DNA from: Streptomyces sp. DH41 | Lineage (GTDB): Bacteria; Actinomycetota; Actinomycetes; Streptomycetales; Streptomycetaceae | Reading direction: 5' to 3' | Assembly: GCF_029813785.1 (NCBI RefSeq) | Contig: NZ_JARVKY010000024.1 | Span: 62,001-126,000, forward strand | DNA length: 64,000 nt | In this document: positions 6,953 to 15,425 of the stretch, piece after piece | How the letters are laid out: the number at the start of each line of letters is the position of its first letter | Position numbering within the stretch: the stretch's first letter is position 1 | The notes under the pieces: model-generated | What the model saw: only the letters and a program-made list of their open reading frames with translations | Database searches by the model: none | Told to the model about the DNA's origin: nothing | Translations under genes and position numbers: made by a program

Positions 6953-9427
6953 TTACCGCTGCCTGATCCGCAGGAAGGTCACCGAGTTCGCCGGGAAGGT
7001 GTACGTGAACTCGCTCGCCACTCCGGAGAAGGTCGACCGCACCGGGGTGACCGGTGTGTCCGTCTCGGTGTTGACCGCGTCCGGGTCGGCGGCCAGCGTG
7101 GTCACGCGGGCCTTGGCGGCGACCTTGGCGCCGCCGAGGTCGACGGCGGTGCGGGCCGCCGTGTCCTGGGCGTTGACGACCTTGACGATCAGGTCGCCGG
7201 TGCGCGCGTCCTCGGTGACGATCTGACGGAACGGCTCGGCCGGCTTGTCGTCGGTGAAGCCGCCCCACTCCTCGCCGTCGAGGTAGAGGGTCACCTGGCG
7301 GCCCCGCACCTTGATGTCGATGTCGTAGGCGCGGCCCGTCTCGATCGATCCGGCCTTGGACAGGAGCGTCGACTTGCCACCGTCCGACGCCTGCTCGACG
7401 GCGGACTGGGTGTTGTTCCAGCCGCCCAGGTTCCACCAGTAGTAGTTGCCGGTGTCCTTGACACCGAAGGCGACGAGGAAGCCCTCGTTGCCGGACTTCT
7501 TGGTGGCCTTCACATGCAGGTCGTAGTTCTCCCAGGTCGGGTCGCCGGCCGTGACCAGGGTGTTCTCGGCGGCGGCGTCGGTCTGGACGTACTGGCCGTC
7601 CTGGACGGTCCAGCTGCCGGTGCCCGAGTGGGCCCACTGGGACGCGTCACCGGAGAAGTCGTCGCTCAGGAGGGTCTTCCCGTCGGCCGAGGTCACCTTC
7701 ACGTCGTCGTACGCCGCGCTGGTCGCCCAGGTCGACAGGCCGACGGCGCCGGTGATGGGGCCGCTGACGGTCGGTGTGCCGGTCGCCGTCGAGGGGACGA
7801 CGCGGTCGCCGGTGTTGTTCATGAAGAGTTTCTGGACCTCGTAGTTGGCCGAGTTCCAGGACGCGTGGTTGTTGAACCAGATCATGTCCGGGCTCCACTG
7901 CACGTAGTCCTCGTTGGCGAGCAGCGGGGCGTACGAGGCGAGCTTGACGATGTCCGCGTTGCGCTCCAGGCCGGTCATGAAGGCGGCCTCGGACAGCGCG
8001 TTCTTCCAGGCGTTGCCCTGGGAGGCGTACTCGCCGAGGAAGACCTTGGGGCCGTTCCTGTCGTACGAGTCGTAGCGGTCGTTGTTCTTCAGGAACCACT
8101 GCGGGCTGTTGTAGTAGTGCTCGTCGACCATGTCGACGCCGGCCTCGCGGTTCAGCTGCCAGGCGGTGTCGAAGGTGGTGCCGGAGTCGTCCGGGCCGGA
8201 GTTGGAGACGACGGTGATGTCCGGGTACTCGGCCTCGATCGCGGCGCGGAACTCCTTGAAACGGGCCATGAACTCCCGGGGGAGGTTCTCCTCGTTGCCG
8301 ACCCCGATGTGGGTGAGGTGGAAGGGCCTGGGGTGGCCCATCTCGGCGCGCTTGGCGCCCCACTCGCTGGTGCGGGGGCCGTTGGCGAACTCGATGAGGT
8401 CCAGGGTGTCCTGGATGTGCCGCTTCAGCAGCGCGTCGTCGTCGGTGGCCTTGTTCTGGCCGCACCCGGTGACCAGGGCGGGGACGACGGGCAGCGGCAT
8501 GGCGCCGATGTCCTCGGCGAAGCGGAAGTACTCGTAGTAGCCGAGGCCGTAGCTCTGGTTGTAGCCCCAGAAGTTGGCGTTGGTGGCGCGCTCCTCGACC
8601 GGTCCGATGGTGTCCTTCCACTGGTAGCTGCGTTCGCGCTGCCAGCCGCTCGCCTCGCTGTAGTCCTCCATGGAGCCGGTGTTGACCAGGCAGCCGCCGG
8701 GGAAGCGCAGGAAGCCGGGGTCGAGGGCCTCGATCTTCTCGGCGAGGTCCTTGCGCAGGCCGTTGGACTGGTGCTTGTAGGTGTCCCGGGGGAAGAGGGA
8801 CACCATGTCGAGGGCGGCGGGGGCGGTGGTGGCGACGGCGAGGCGGCCGTGGCTGCTGGTGCGGGTCGCCTTGAAAGTGGCGGTGTACTTGCGCCACTTC
8901 CCCTTCGCGGCGACCTGGCGGACCTTCGCGAGCGTGCCCGCGGCGTCCCGGAGGGTGACGGTGAGGGTCGCGCCGCTCTCGGCGCGGGCCCACACGGAGA
9001 AGTCGTACTTCTTGCCCTTCTCCACCCGGACGCCGGTGTTGTAGCCGGCGTTGGTGACGGACGAGCCGGCGCCCAGGGAGAGGTAGTTGCGGTTGCGCTC
9101 GTTGAGGCGGCCCTCGTCGTTCACGACTTCTGCCGCCCCCTCGGCCGCCCAGGAGGTGAGCGGCGTGTAGGAGGCGTTGTCGGCGGTGGAGTACTCGAAG
9201 GACCGGTTCTGCACGAGTTCGGCGTACAGGCCGCCGTCCGCGGCCCGGTTGATGTCCTCGTAGAAGACGCCGTACATCGTGTCGTCGATCGCGGCGCCCT
9301 CGGCGGCCGGGTCGACGGTGATCGCGTAGTCGGTGACGGCCTCCGCGTGCGCCGGCGACGGCAGCAGGGCCGAGGCGGTCAGGAGGGCGGTGACGCTGAG
9401 ACCGAGTCTCCAGCGGGTGCGTGACAT
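6953..9427 (-). CDS. Secreted alpha-L-arabinofuranosidase, GH51
   Basis: The 824-residue precursor has a signal peptide (RRW-type start, hydrophobic core, cut after SPAHA at about 28). A GH51 start follows: IDDTMYGVFYEDINRAADGGLYAELVQNRSFEYS. A CBM4-like beta domain occupies about 90-210. The TIM barrel carries the acid/base Glu at about 379 (GVGNEE) and the nucleophile Glu at about 466 (KVFLGEYASQG). A 150-190 residue LamG/DUF1080-like domain (DDFSGDASQWAHSG, YWWNLGGWNN, LYLDGEEWGG) interrupts the C-terminal beta domain. It should release arabinose from hemicellulose outside the cell. Confidence 0.92.
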   Translation of the reverse strand: MSRTRWRLGLSVTALLTASALLPSPAHAEAVTDYAITVDPAAEGAAIDDTMYGVFYEDINRAADGGLYAELVQNRSFEYSTADNASYTPLTSWAAEGAAEVVNDEGRLNERNRNYLSLGAGSSVTNAGYNTGVRVEKGKKYDFSVWARAESGATLTVTLRDAAGTLAKVRQVAAKGKWRKYTATFKATRTSSHGRLAVATTAPAALDMVSLFPRDTYKHQSNGLRKDLAEKIEALDPGFLRFPGGCLVNTGSMEDYSEASGWQRERSYQWKDTIGPVEERATNANFWGYNQSYGLGYYEYFRFAEDIGAMPLPVVPALVTGCGQNKATDDDALLKRHIQDTLDLIEFANGPRTSEWGAKRAEMGHPRPFHLTHIGVGNEENLPREFMARFKEFRAAIEAEYPDITVVSNSGPDDSGTTFDTAWQLNREAGVDMVDEHYYNSPQWFLKNNDRYDSYDRNGPKVFLGEYASQGNAWKNALSEAAFMTGLERNADIVKLASYAPLLANEDYVQWSPDMIWFNNHASWNSANYEVQKLFMNNTGDRVVPSTATGTPTVSGPITGAVGLSTWATSAAYDDVKVTSADGKTLLSDDFSGDASQWAHSGTGSWTVQDGQYVQTDAAAENTLVTAGDPTWENYDLHVKATKKSGNEGFLVAFGVKDTGNYYWWNLGGWNNTQSAVEQASDGGKSTLLSKAGSIETGRAYDIDIKVRGRQVTLYLDGEEWGGFTDDKPAEPFRQIVTEDARTGDLIVKVVNAQDTAARTAVDLGGAKVAAKARVTTLAADPDAVNTETDTPVTPVRSTFSGVASEFTYTFPANSVTFLRIRQR

Positions 9428-9437
9428 GGATACTCCG

Positions 9438-9492
9438 CGGCTCTCACTAGGTCGTTCGAAATATCGGACGTTGGTCAGCACTTCGAACGGCA
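9438..9492 (-). promoter_or_regulatory. Candidate operator/promoter of the GH51 gene
   Basis: The imperfect palindrome CGTTCGAAATATCGGACG (about 9452-9469) lies 25 bases before the start, and a second CTTCGAACGG follows at about 9481-9490. Repeated TTCGAA-type half-sites before a secreted glycosidase suggest a sugar-responsive repressor site. No regulator gene adjoins, so the protein involved is unknown. Confidence 0.35.
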
Positions 9493-9566
9493 AGATAGGG
9501 AGGGGGCGGAGGCGCGTCAATGGGTCGCGCGGCAACCAACGGGCCGGAGACGGAAAGCGGGTGGAA

Positions 9567-10049
9567 ATGGGCGAGTTGTGGCCGGTTCCCGATGTGCTGG
9601 CGTATCTCGCGGGCCGGTGGCGCACCGAGCGGTCGGTGCGGGATCTGGCGAGCGGCGCGGAAGGCAGCTTCGAGGGGACCACGGCTTTCGACGCGCTCGC
9701 CGGCGGCGGGCTGCTGAGCCGGGAGACCGGGGGCTTCACCTGGCAGGGCGTGACCCGCCCCGCCGAGCGCACGCTGCGCTACGAGCCGGGTGCCGCACCG
9801 GGCACCGCCGACGTGCGCTTCGCGGACGGGCGGCCCTTCCACGGCCTGGACCTGGCCTCGGGCCGTCATGTGGCCGACCACCCGTGCGCAGCCGACCTCT
9901 ACCGCGGCGAGTTCACCGTCCGGGACGAGGACCACTGGCGGACCGTGTGGCGCGTGGGCGGCCCGGCCAAGGACCTGCTGCTCACGACGGACTACGTCCG
10001 TGAGACGCCGGATCCCCGGGCCGCCGGGCAGGCGTCCGCGGATCTCTAG
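9567..10049 (+). CDS. DUF6314 family protein
   Basis: This 160-residue protein matches the lipocalin-like DUF6314 family of actinomycetes: DVLAYLAGRWRTERSVRD at the start, then GSFEGTTAFDAL, LRYEPGAAPGTADVRFADGRPFHGLDL, HPCAADLYRGEF and DHWRTVWRVGGPAKDLLLTT. There is no signal peptide or membrane segment. The biochemical role is unknown. Both GTG at 9561 and ATG at 9567 are possible starts; ATG gives the usual N terminus. It is transcribed away from the GH51 gene and meets the next gene tail to tail without a gap. Confidence 0.8.
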   Translation: MGELWPVPDVLAYLAGRWRTERSVRDLASGAEGSFEGTTAFDALAGGGLLSRETGGFTWQGVTRPAERTLRYEPGAAPGTADVRFADGRPFHGLDLASGRHVADHPCAADLYRGEFTVRDEDHWRTVWRVGGPAKDLLLTTDYVRETPDPRAAGQASADL

Positions 10050-10628
10050 CTAGGCGGCCATCCCCTCGAAGCGGAGGTTCCAGCGGCCCGCGCGGCCCGT
10101 GACCGTGGTCGTCGACAGGGGCCGCACGTCCAGGTTCCAGTAGGTCGCGGGCGGCGCCTTCAGGACGTACACCAGCGCGGCCCGGATCACGGACGGCTCG
10201 GCCACGGCGACGATCCGGTCGCCGTCCGCGCCGGGACGGGTGTCGAGCCAGCCGCCGACCCGGGAGATGAACGCCAGCAGCGGCTCCCCGCCGTGCGGGG
10301 CCGTCCGGGGGTCGGCGAGCCAGGCGTCCACGGCCGCCGGCTCGCGGGCCATGGCCTCGCCGAGGGTCAGCCCGCGCCAGCGGCCCATGTCGCACTCCCG
10401 CAGGGCGAGTTGCACGAGCGGCGCGCAGCCGAGGGCGTCCCCGGTGGCGCGGCTGCGGGGCGTGGGCGAGCAGTAGCGCAGCTCGGCCGCCGCGAGCGGC
10501 AGCAGGTGGCCCGCGGCGCGCAGCGCCTCGTCCCATCCGGCCTGGTCCAGCGGCCGGTCGTCGTCGAAGCGCTCCGCGAGCAGCGGTGAGCTGCGTGCGG
10601 CCGCGACGAACGTGACCCGAAGCGCCAT
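10050..10628 (-). CDS. Histidine phosphatase-fold protein lacking catalytic histidines
   Basis: The 192-residue protein keeps the phosphoglycerate-mutase-like scaffold: LRYCSPTPRSRATGDAL, the ECDMGRWRGLTLGEAM block, GEPLLAFISRVGGWLD, then a final strand and helix. The RHG signature expected near residues 10-14 reads AARSS. The second His block, usually V-x-H-G, reads VAVAEPSVIRAALV. Both phosphoryl-transfer histidines are therefore absent, so phosphatase activity is unlikely and a binding or regulatory role is more plausible. The frame is intact and the remaining fold is well kept, which argues against a decaying pseudogene. Confidence 0.78.
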   Translation of the reverse strand: MALRVTFVAAARSSPLLAERFDDDRPLDQAGWDEALRAAGHLLPLAAAELRYCSPTPRSRATGDALGCAPLVQLALRECDMGRWRGLTLGEAMAREPAAVDAWLADPRTAPHGGEPLLAFISRVGGWLDTRPGADGDRIVAVAEPSVIRAALVYVLKAPPATYWNLDVRPLSTTTVTGRAGRWNLRFEGMAA

Positions 10629-10701
10629 GCGGTGATGGTGCTGCGCGGAGGTAAGCAGGTCAAGGGGTGTTACCTGCGGGTTACCGAGGGTGTGCCACGG
10701 C

Positions 10702-11142
10702 TCACTGGCCGAAGGCGAGCACCATCCACTGGTCCGGCCGGTCCAGCGCCGTGAAGCCGAGCTTCTCGTAGACGCCGTGCGCGTCGTGCGTGGCCAGCAG
10801 GAGGCGCCGCGGCCCGTCCGGCCGCACGTGTTCGCGTACCGCCGCGACCAGCGCCGTACCGAGTCCCTTGCCGCGCACCGAGGGGTCGACGTACACGTCG
10901 CACAGCCAGGCGAAGGTCGCCCGGTCGGTGACGACCCGGGCGTACGCCACCTGCTCCCCGGACGCCACGTCGTAGATCCCGAAGTTGAGCGAGTTCTCGA
11001 CCGCCCGGTCGTGCTTGTCCCGGGGGCGTCCGAGGGCCCAGTACGCGTCGGTGGACAGCCAGTGGTGCACGCGCCCTGCGTCGATCCGGTGCGGGTCGGT
11101 GGAGATCTCGTAGCCCTCGGGGAGGGGCGGCGTCGCCTTCAT
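10702..11142 (-). CDS. GNAT family N-acetyltransferase
   Basis: The 146-residue GNAT protein has the acetyl-CoA pyrophosphate loop VRGKGLGTALVAAV at about 95-108, preceded by WLCDVYVDPS (motif A strand) and followed by LLLATHDAHGVYEKLGFTAL (motif B). ATG at 11142 gives the usual length, and an upstream in-frame ATG adds only low-complexity sequence. The acceptor substrate is not recognisable. It is transcribed singly. Confidence 0.88.
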   Translation of the reverse strand: MKATPPLPEGYEISTDPHRIDAGRVHHWLSTDAYWALGRPRDKHDRAVENSLNFGIYDVASGEQVAYARVVTDRATFAWLCDVYVDPSVRGKGLGTALVAAVREHVRPDGPRRLLLATHDAHGVYEKLGFTALDRPDQWMVLAFGQ

Positions 11143-11237
11143 GCCGGGATGCTCGCAGGAGGGGTGAGTCCGCGTCGACCTTTTTTGGACCTCCGCTCGC
11201 GGGGCTCCGCTCATGGACTCCACTCATGGGCCCCAAG

Positions 11238-12683
11238 TCATGGACGTCCGCCCCACACCTCCGCGCAGGCCGTGCGCAGGCGTCGTACCCCTTCCGTGAT
11301 CTCCCCCGCGCCCGCGACCGCGGCGAAGCTCAGCCGCAGGTGGGCGGCCGGGGGTTCGGCGCTGAAGTACGGGCGGCCGGGAGTGATGGCGACGCCCGCG
11401 CGCAGGGCGGCCGCGGCGAGGGCGCGCTCGTCCGTACCCTCGGGCAGCCGCGGCCACAGGTGGTAGCCGCCCGACGGGATGTGAGGCAGCGACACCTCGG
11501 GCAGGTGCAGGCGCAGCGCGGACGTCATCGCGTCCCGGCGGGCCTTCAACTCCGCGGAGATGGCGCGCAGATGGCGCGGCCAGGCGGGCGAGCCGACGAG
11601 TTCCAGCGCCGCCTCCTGGAGGGGCCGGGGCACGAAGAAGGTGTCGACGACCTGGATGGCCCGCAGCCGCTCCAGCACCGGCCCGCGCGCGGCCAGGGCA
11701 CTCACCCGGAAGCTGGGTGAGGTCGCCTTGGTCAGCGAGCAGACGTGGACGACGACACCGTCCGGGTCGTCGGCGGCGAGCGGGGCGGGCAGCGGGCCCG
11801 CGTCCTCGTGCACCAGTCGTCGTACGAAGTCGTCCTCGACGACGAAGGCACCGGCCTCGCGGGCGATGCGCAGCACCTCGCCGCGCCGCTCGGGGGCGAG
11901 CACGGCACCGGTCGGGTTCTGGAACAGCGGCTGGCAGACGAAGACGCGGGCGCCGGTCGCCCGGAAGGCGTCGGCGAGCAGGGCCGGGCGCACTCCGTCC
12001 GCGTCCACCGGGACCGGCACCGGACGCAGGCCGGCCGTCCGCGCGATGGCCAGCATGCCGGGGTAGGTCGGGGACTCGACGAGGACGGGGGTGCCGGGCG
12101 GGGCGAGGGCGCGCAGAGCGGTGGTCAGCGCGGACTGGCCGCCCGCGGTGATCAGTACCTCCGCCGCCGTGATGGCCCCGCCGATGCCCCGCGCGAACCA
12201 CTCCCGCAGCTCCGGCAGCCCGTCCATCGGCGGCCTGCCCCACGCACCGGGACGCCGCCCGGCCCGGGAGAGCGCCGCCGCCATCGCCCGTTCCGGCTGC
12301 AGTGACGGGTGCAGATAGCCGCCGTTGAACTCCACGACCCCGGGCGGCGGGGCGGTCAGCGAGACCAGGACTCCGGAGGCGTCCACCGAGCGCGGTACGA
12401 GGTCGGCGGCACCGTCGGCGCTGAGCGCGACCTCCTGCCACGAGGTGTCTCCCGAGGGCGCGGCCGGCTCGCGCCGCTGGGCGCGGAACGCCCCGGCGCC
12501 GGGCCGGGTGACCACCAGCCCCTCGGCGGCCAGCTGCGCCAGGGCGCGGGAGACGGTCACGGGGCTCACCCGGAACCGGTCGACGAGCGCCCGGCTGGAC
12601 GGGAGCTTTCCGCCGGGTGAGTAGCGGTCGAGTTCCCGTCGAAGCTGGTTCGCCAGTTCAGCGACGCTGCTACGCTCGTACAT
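11238..12683 (-). CDS. MocR-type GntR regulator with aminotransferase domain
   Basis: The 481-residue protein joins an N-terminal GntR winged helix (YERSSVAELANQLRREL, GGKLPSSRALVDRFRVSPVTVSRALAQLAAEGL) to a fold-type I aminotransferase domain. The PLP Lys is in VVVHVCSLTKATSPSFRV, with ITAGGQSALTTAL, VESPTYPGM and FQNPTG before it. MocR proteins use PLP or a PLP adduct as effector. Its start codon overlaps that of the divergent DMT transporter, so the transporter is its likely target, together with autoregulation. Confidence 0.9.
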   Translation of the reverse strand: MYERSSVAELANQLRRELDRYSPGGKLPSSRALVDRFRVSPVTVSRALAQLAAEGLVVTRPGAGAFRAQRREPAAPSGDTSWQEVALSADGAADLVPRSVDASGVLVSLTAPPPGVVEFNGGYLHPSLQPERAMAAALSRAGRRPGAWGRPPMDGLPELREWFARGIGGAITAAEVLITAGGQSALTTALRALAPPGTPVLVESPTYPGMLAIARTAGLRPVPVPVDADGVRPALLADAFRATGARVFVCQPLFQNPTGAVLAPERRGEVLRIAREAGAFVVEDDFVRRLVHEDAGPLPAPLAADDPDGVVVHVCSLTKATSPSFRVSALAARGPVLERLRAIQVVDTFFVPRPLQEAALELVGSPAWPRHLRAISAELKARRDAMTSALRLHLPEVSLPHIPSGGYHLWPRLPEGTDERALAAAALRAGVAITPGRPYFSAEPPAAHLRLSFAAVAGAGEITEGVRRLRTACAEVWGGRP

Positions 12684-12732
12684 GAGAGCAAAGAGTAGCG
12701 CTATCAGCTCGATGACGATAGCAGTTGGCAGT
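12668..12732. promoter_or_regulatory. Divergent control region of MocR regulator and DMT transporter
   Basis: Inverted words GCTAC (12669-12673) and GTAGC, and GCTATC and GATAGC, cluster around the two divergent start codons. Start codons at 12683 (minus) and 12682 or 12712 (plus) leave no room for conventional leaders, so at least one transcript should be leaderless. These inverted repeats are candidate MocR sites. Confidence 0.4.
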
Positions 12733-13656
12733 CCGAGCACTCCGAGTGGTCCGAGCAGCAGTCCGGACAGCCCGGGAAGCCGGCACACCGCCCCAGGCCC
12801 TCGCTCCTTCGGCACCCTCCAGGCCGCCCTCGGTGTCGTCGCCTTCTCGCTCACCTTCCCCGCCACCGCCTGGGGGCTGGAGGGCTTCGGGCCCTGGTCC
12901 CTGATCGCCGTGCGCAGCATCCTCGCCGCGGTGATCGCCGGCGTTTGCCTGCTGGCGCTGCGGGTGTCGCTGCCCGAGCGCCGGCACTGGTTCGGGCTCG
13001 CGGTGGTGGGCGGCGGCGTCGTCCTGGGCTTCCCGCTGCTGACCACGCTCGCCCTGCAGACCTCCACCACCGCGCACGCCGCCGTCGTGGTCGGCCTGCT
13101 CCCACTGACCACCGCGCTGCTGTCCGCGCTGCGTCTGGGCACCCGTCCTTCGCGCACCTTCTGGTTCGCTGCCCTGGCGGGTGCGGCGGCCGTGCTCGCC
13201 TTCACCGTGCAGCAGAGCGGCGGCGCCCTGACCACGGCCGACGCCCTGCTCTTCGGGGCGCTGCTGGTGTGCGCGGCCGGCTACACCGAGGGCGGCCGAC
13301 TGGCCCGGGTGATGCCGGGCTGGCAGGTCATCGGGTGGGCGCTGGTGCTGTGCCTGCCGCTGACCGTGCCGATGACCGCCGTGGCGCTGTCGTTCGAGCC
13401 GGTGCGGCTGACGGCGCACAGCGTGACCGGGCTGCTGTGGGTCGCGGTGGGCTCGCAGTTCCTCGGCCTGGTCGTCTGGTACCGGGGCATGGCGGCCATC
13501 GGTGTGCCGAAGGCCAGCCAGTTGCAGCTGGCCCAGCCGCTGCTCACACTGGTGTGGTCGGTACTTCTCCTGGGCGAGCACCTGACGGTGGCCGCTCCGC
13601 TGACAGCCGCGGCGGTACTGGTCTGCATCGCGGTCACCCAGCGGGCCCGGGGCTGA
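12712..13656 (+). CDS. EamA/DMT family exporter
   Basis: This roughly 314-residue integral membrane protein has about ten hydrophobic segments in two EamA repeats: LQAALGVVAFSLTFPATAWGL to LTTLALQTSTTAHAAVVVGLLPLTTALLSAL, and the second half ending with WYRGMAAIGVPKASQLQLAQPLLTLVWSVLLLGEHL. The last block is the typical EamA end signature. ATG at 12712 (MTIAVGSP) leaves a short hydrophilic tail before the first helix; ATG at 12682 would add ten residues and overlap the regulator. It probably exports a metabolite or amino acid under the adjoining MocR protein. Confidence 0.88.
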   Translation: MTIAVGSPSTPSGPSSSPDSPGSRHTAPGPRSFGTLQAALGVVAFSLTFPATAWGLEGFGPWSLIAVRSILAAVIAGVCLLALRVSLPERRHWFGLAVVGGGVVLGFPLLTTLALQTSTTAHAAVVVGLLPLTTALLSALRLGTRPSRTFWFAALAGAAAVLAFTVQQSGGALTTADALLFGALLVCAAGYTEGGRLARVMPGWQVIGWALVLCLPLTVPMTAVALSFEPVRLTAHSVTGLLWVAVGSQFLGLVVWYRGMAAIGVPKASQLQLAQPLLTLVWSVLLLGEHLTVAAPLTAAAVLVCIAVTQRARG

Positions 13657-13686
13657 GCGGCACACACAGGTGAGGAGGCCTCACGC

Positions 13687-13881
13687 ATGCGAGCAACCAA
13701 GGGCGACCAGCTGGTCCAGCACGGCCGGGTGGTCGGCGAGCACGACAAGGTGGCGGAGATCGTCGAAGTCATGGGCGAGGAGGGCGCTCCCCCGTACCGG
13801 GTCCGGTTCCAGGACGGGCACGAGGCGGTGTGCTCGCCCGGCCCCGACTCCGAGATCCGGCACAGGGAGATCCAGCTGTAG
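13687..13881 (+). CDS. DUF1918 domain protein
   Basis: This 64-residue protein has DUF1918 spacing: GDQLVQHGRVVGEHDKVAEIVEV, then PPYRVRFQDGHEAVCSPGPD. This resembles a small SH3-like barrel found widely in actinomycetes, of unknown function. A strong GAGGAGG ribosome site lies 9 bases before the ATG. It follows the transporter by 30 bases and may be co-transcribed. Confidence 0.88.
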   Translation: MRATKGDQLVQHGRVVGEHDKVAEIVEVMGEEGAPPYRVRFQDGHEAVCSPGPDSEIRHREIQL

Positions 13882-13963
13882 CCGAACCCCGGCTGTGGCG
13901 GACGGCTGTCCTACCGCGGACGGCTGCCCTACCCGTCCACCCGTCGTGCCTTTCCTGCCCGTC

Positions 13964-15250
13964 CTACCCGTCCTGGCGCGGGGTGCCGGCCGCCTGCGCA
14001 TAGTGGTCGGCCCGCACCCGTGCCATCGCGCCGAGCCGGTCGTCGGCGATGTCCTTCGCCGCGAAGAAGACGTGGCCGCGTACCTCCGGATGGTTCCGCG
14101 CCAGTGTGAGGTGCCGGGACAGTTCGGCCGGGTCCTGCCAGGCGGCGGGCTGCGCCGGGTCGCCGGCCTTGTACAGCGCCTCACCGATGTACAACCGCGT
14201 CCGGCTGCCCTTGGCCACCTGCGCCCACCAGGGGAGCAGCTTGGCGTAGTCGGCGGCGTCCAGACCGATGTTCCAGTACAGCTGCGGCACGATGTAGTCG
14301 AGCCAGCCCTCTCGCACCCACTTGCGGGTGTCCGCGTACAGGTCGTCGTACGTCTGCACCCCCGCCCGGGTGTCCGAGCCCTTCGCGTCGGTGGCCGCGT
14401 TGCGCCACACCCCGAACGGGCTGACCCCGAAGCGGGCGGCCGGCCGGACCTTCTTCACGCGGGCCGCCGTCTCACGCACCAGCAGGTCGATGTTGTTCCG
14501 CCGCCAGGCGGCCCTGGTGGCGAAGCCGCTGCCGTAGGTGCTGTACGTACCGCCGTCGTCGAAGCTCCGGCCCGCCACCGGATAGGGGTAGAAGTAGTCG
14601 TCGAAGTGGACACCGTCCACGGCGTACTTCTCCACCGCGTCCATCATCGCGTCCTGGACGAAGGCCCGGACCTCGGGGAGCCCCGGGTCGTAGTAGAGCT
14701 TCCCGCCGTACGGCACCACCCACTCCGGGTGCTTGCGCGCGGGGTGGGTGGGCACGAGCTGGGCCGGGTCGTCGTGCGTGGCGACGCGGTACGGGTTGAA
14801 CCAGGCGTGCAGTTCCAGGCCGCGGGCGTGGGCCTCCTTCACGGCCGTGCCCAGCGGGTCCCAGCCCGGGTCGCGGCCCTGGCTGCCGGACAGGTACTGC
14901 GACCAGGGTTCGTACGCCGACGGCCAGAGCGCGTCGGCCGCCGGCCGCACCTGGAAGATCACCGTGTTGAGACGGTGCCGGACCGCCGTGTCGAGGTGCT
15001 CGACGAGTTCCGCGCGCTGCTCCGCGGCGCGCAGCCCCGGGCGGGTGGGCCAGTCGCGGTTGGCCACCGTGGCCAGCCACATGCCCCGCATCCCGGTGGC
15101 GACGCGGCGGGCGTGCGGTGCGGCGGCGGGGCCCGGTGCCGCCGGCGGGGTCTGTACGCCGGACGGTACCGGCGCCGCCGACGCCCCGGGCGCCATGGTG
15201 AACGCCGACAACGCCGCCACCGCGAAGGCACGACGCGAGACACGGCCCAT
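13964..15250 (-). CDS. Secreted glycoside hydrolase-like protein (GHL10/YngK family)
   Basis: The 428-residue precursor has an RR-containing leader (MGRVSRRAFAVAALSAFTM) and an Ala-rich cut region around residue 26, so export through Tat is possible. The mature part is the GHL10 TIM barrel: MRGMWLATVANRDWPT, NTVIFQVRPAADALWPS, LELHAWFNPYRV, VDGVHFDDYFYPYP and RFGVSPFGVWRN. HFDD holds conserved carboxylates. Bacterial relatives act on cell-surface or extracellular glycans. AGGAGG lies 6 bases before the ATG. It is divergent from the dehydrogenase gene at 15426. Confidence 0.9.
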   Translation of the reverse strand: MGRVSRRAFAVAALSAFTMAPGASAAPVPSGVQTPPAAPGPAAAPHARRVATGMRGMWLATVANRDWPTRPGLRAAEQRAELVEHLDTAVRHRLNTVIFQVRPAADALWPSAYEPWSQYLSGSQGRDPGWDPLGTAVKEAHARGLELHAWFNPYRVATHDDPAQLVPTHPARKHPEWVVPYGGKLYYDPGLPEVRAFVQDAMMDAVEKYAVDGVHFDDYFYPYPVAGRSFDDGGTYSTYGSGFATRAAWRRNNIDLLVRETAARVKKVRPAARFGVSPFGVWRNAATDAKGSDTRAGVQTYDDLYADTRKWVREGWLDYIVPQLYWNIGLDAADYAKLLPWWAQVAKGSRTRLYIGEALYKAGDPAQPAAWQDPAELSRHLTLARNHPEVRGHVFFAAKDIADDRLGAMARVRADHYAQAAGTPRQDG

Positions 15251-15425
15251 GGGAGAACCTCCTGAACGCTGTGGATCCGCGCGGTCACGGATCGTGGAAG
15301 GTCTCCCAGCATGCCCGACCCGGAGGACGGATCCGTGTCCATTCGGAGGTAACGTGCACGATCGGAGCAGGCGCCGGGGACCCCGGCACACCTGCCTCAG
15401 TCGTGGAGTCAGCGAAAGGGACGAT

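Noticed and set aside
6659..9424. 921-codon open frame antisense to the GH51 gene
   Set aside because: No family similarity and biased composition; GH51 catalytic motifs lie on the minus strand.
9447..9935. Minus-strand frame opposite the DUF6314 gene
   Set aside because: Translation has no family motifs, and the plus-strand protein matches DUF6314.
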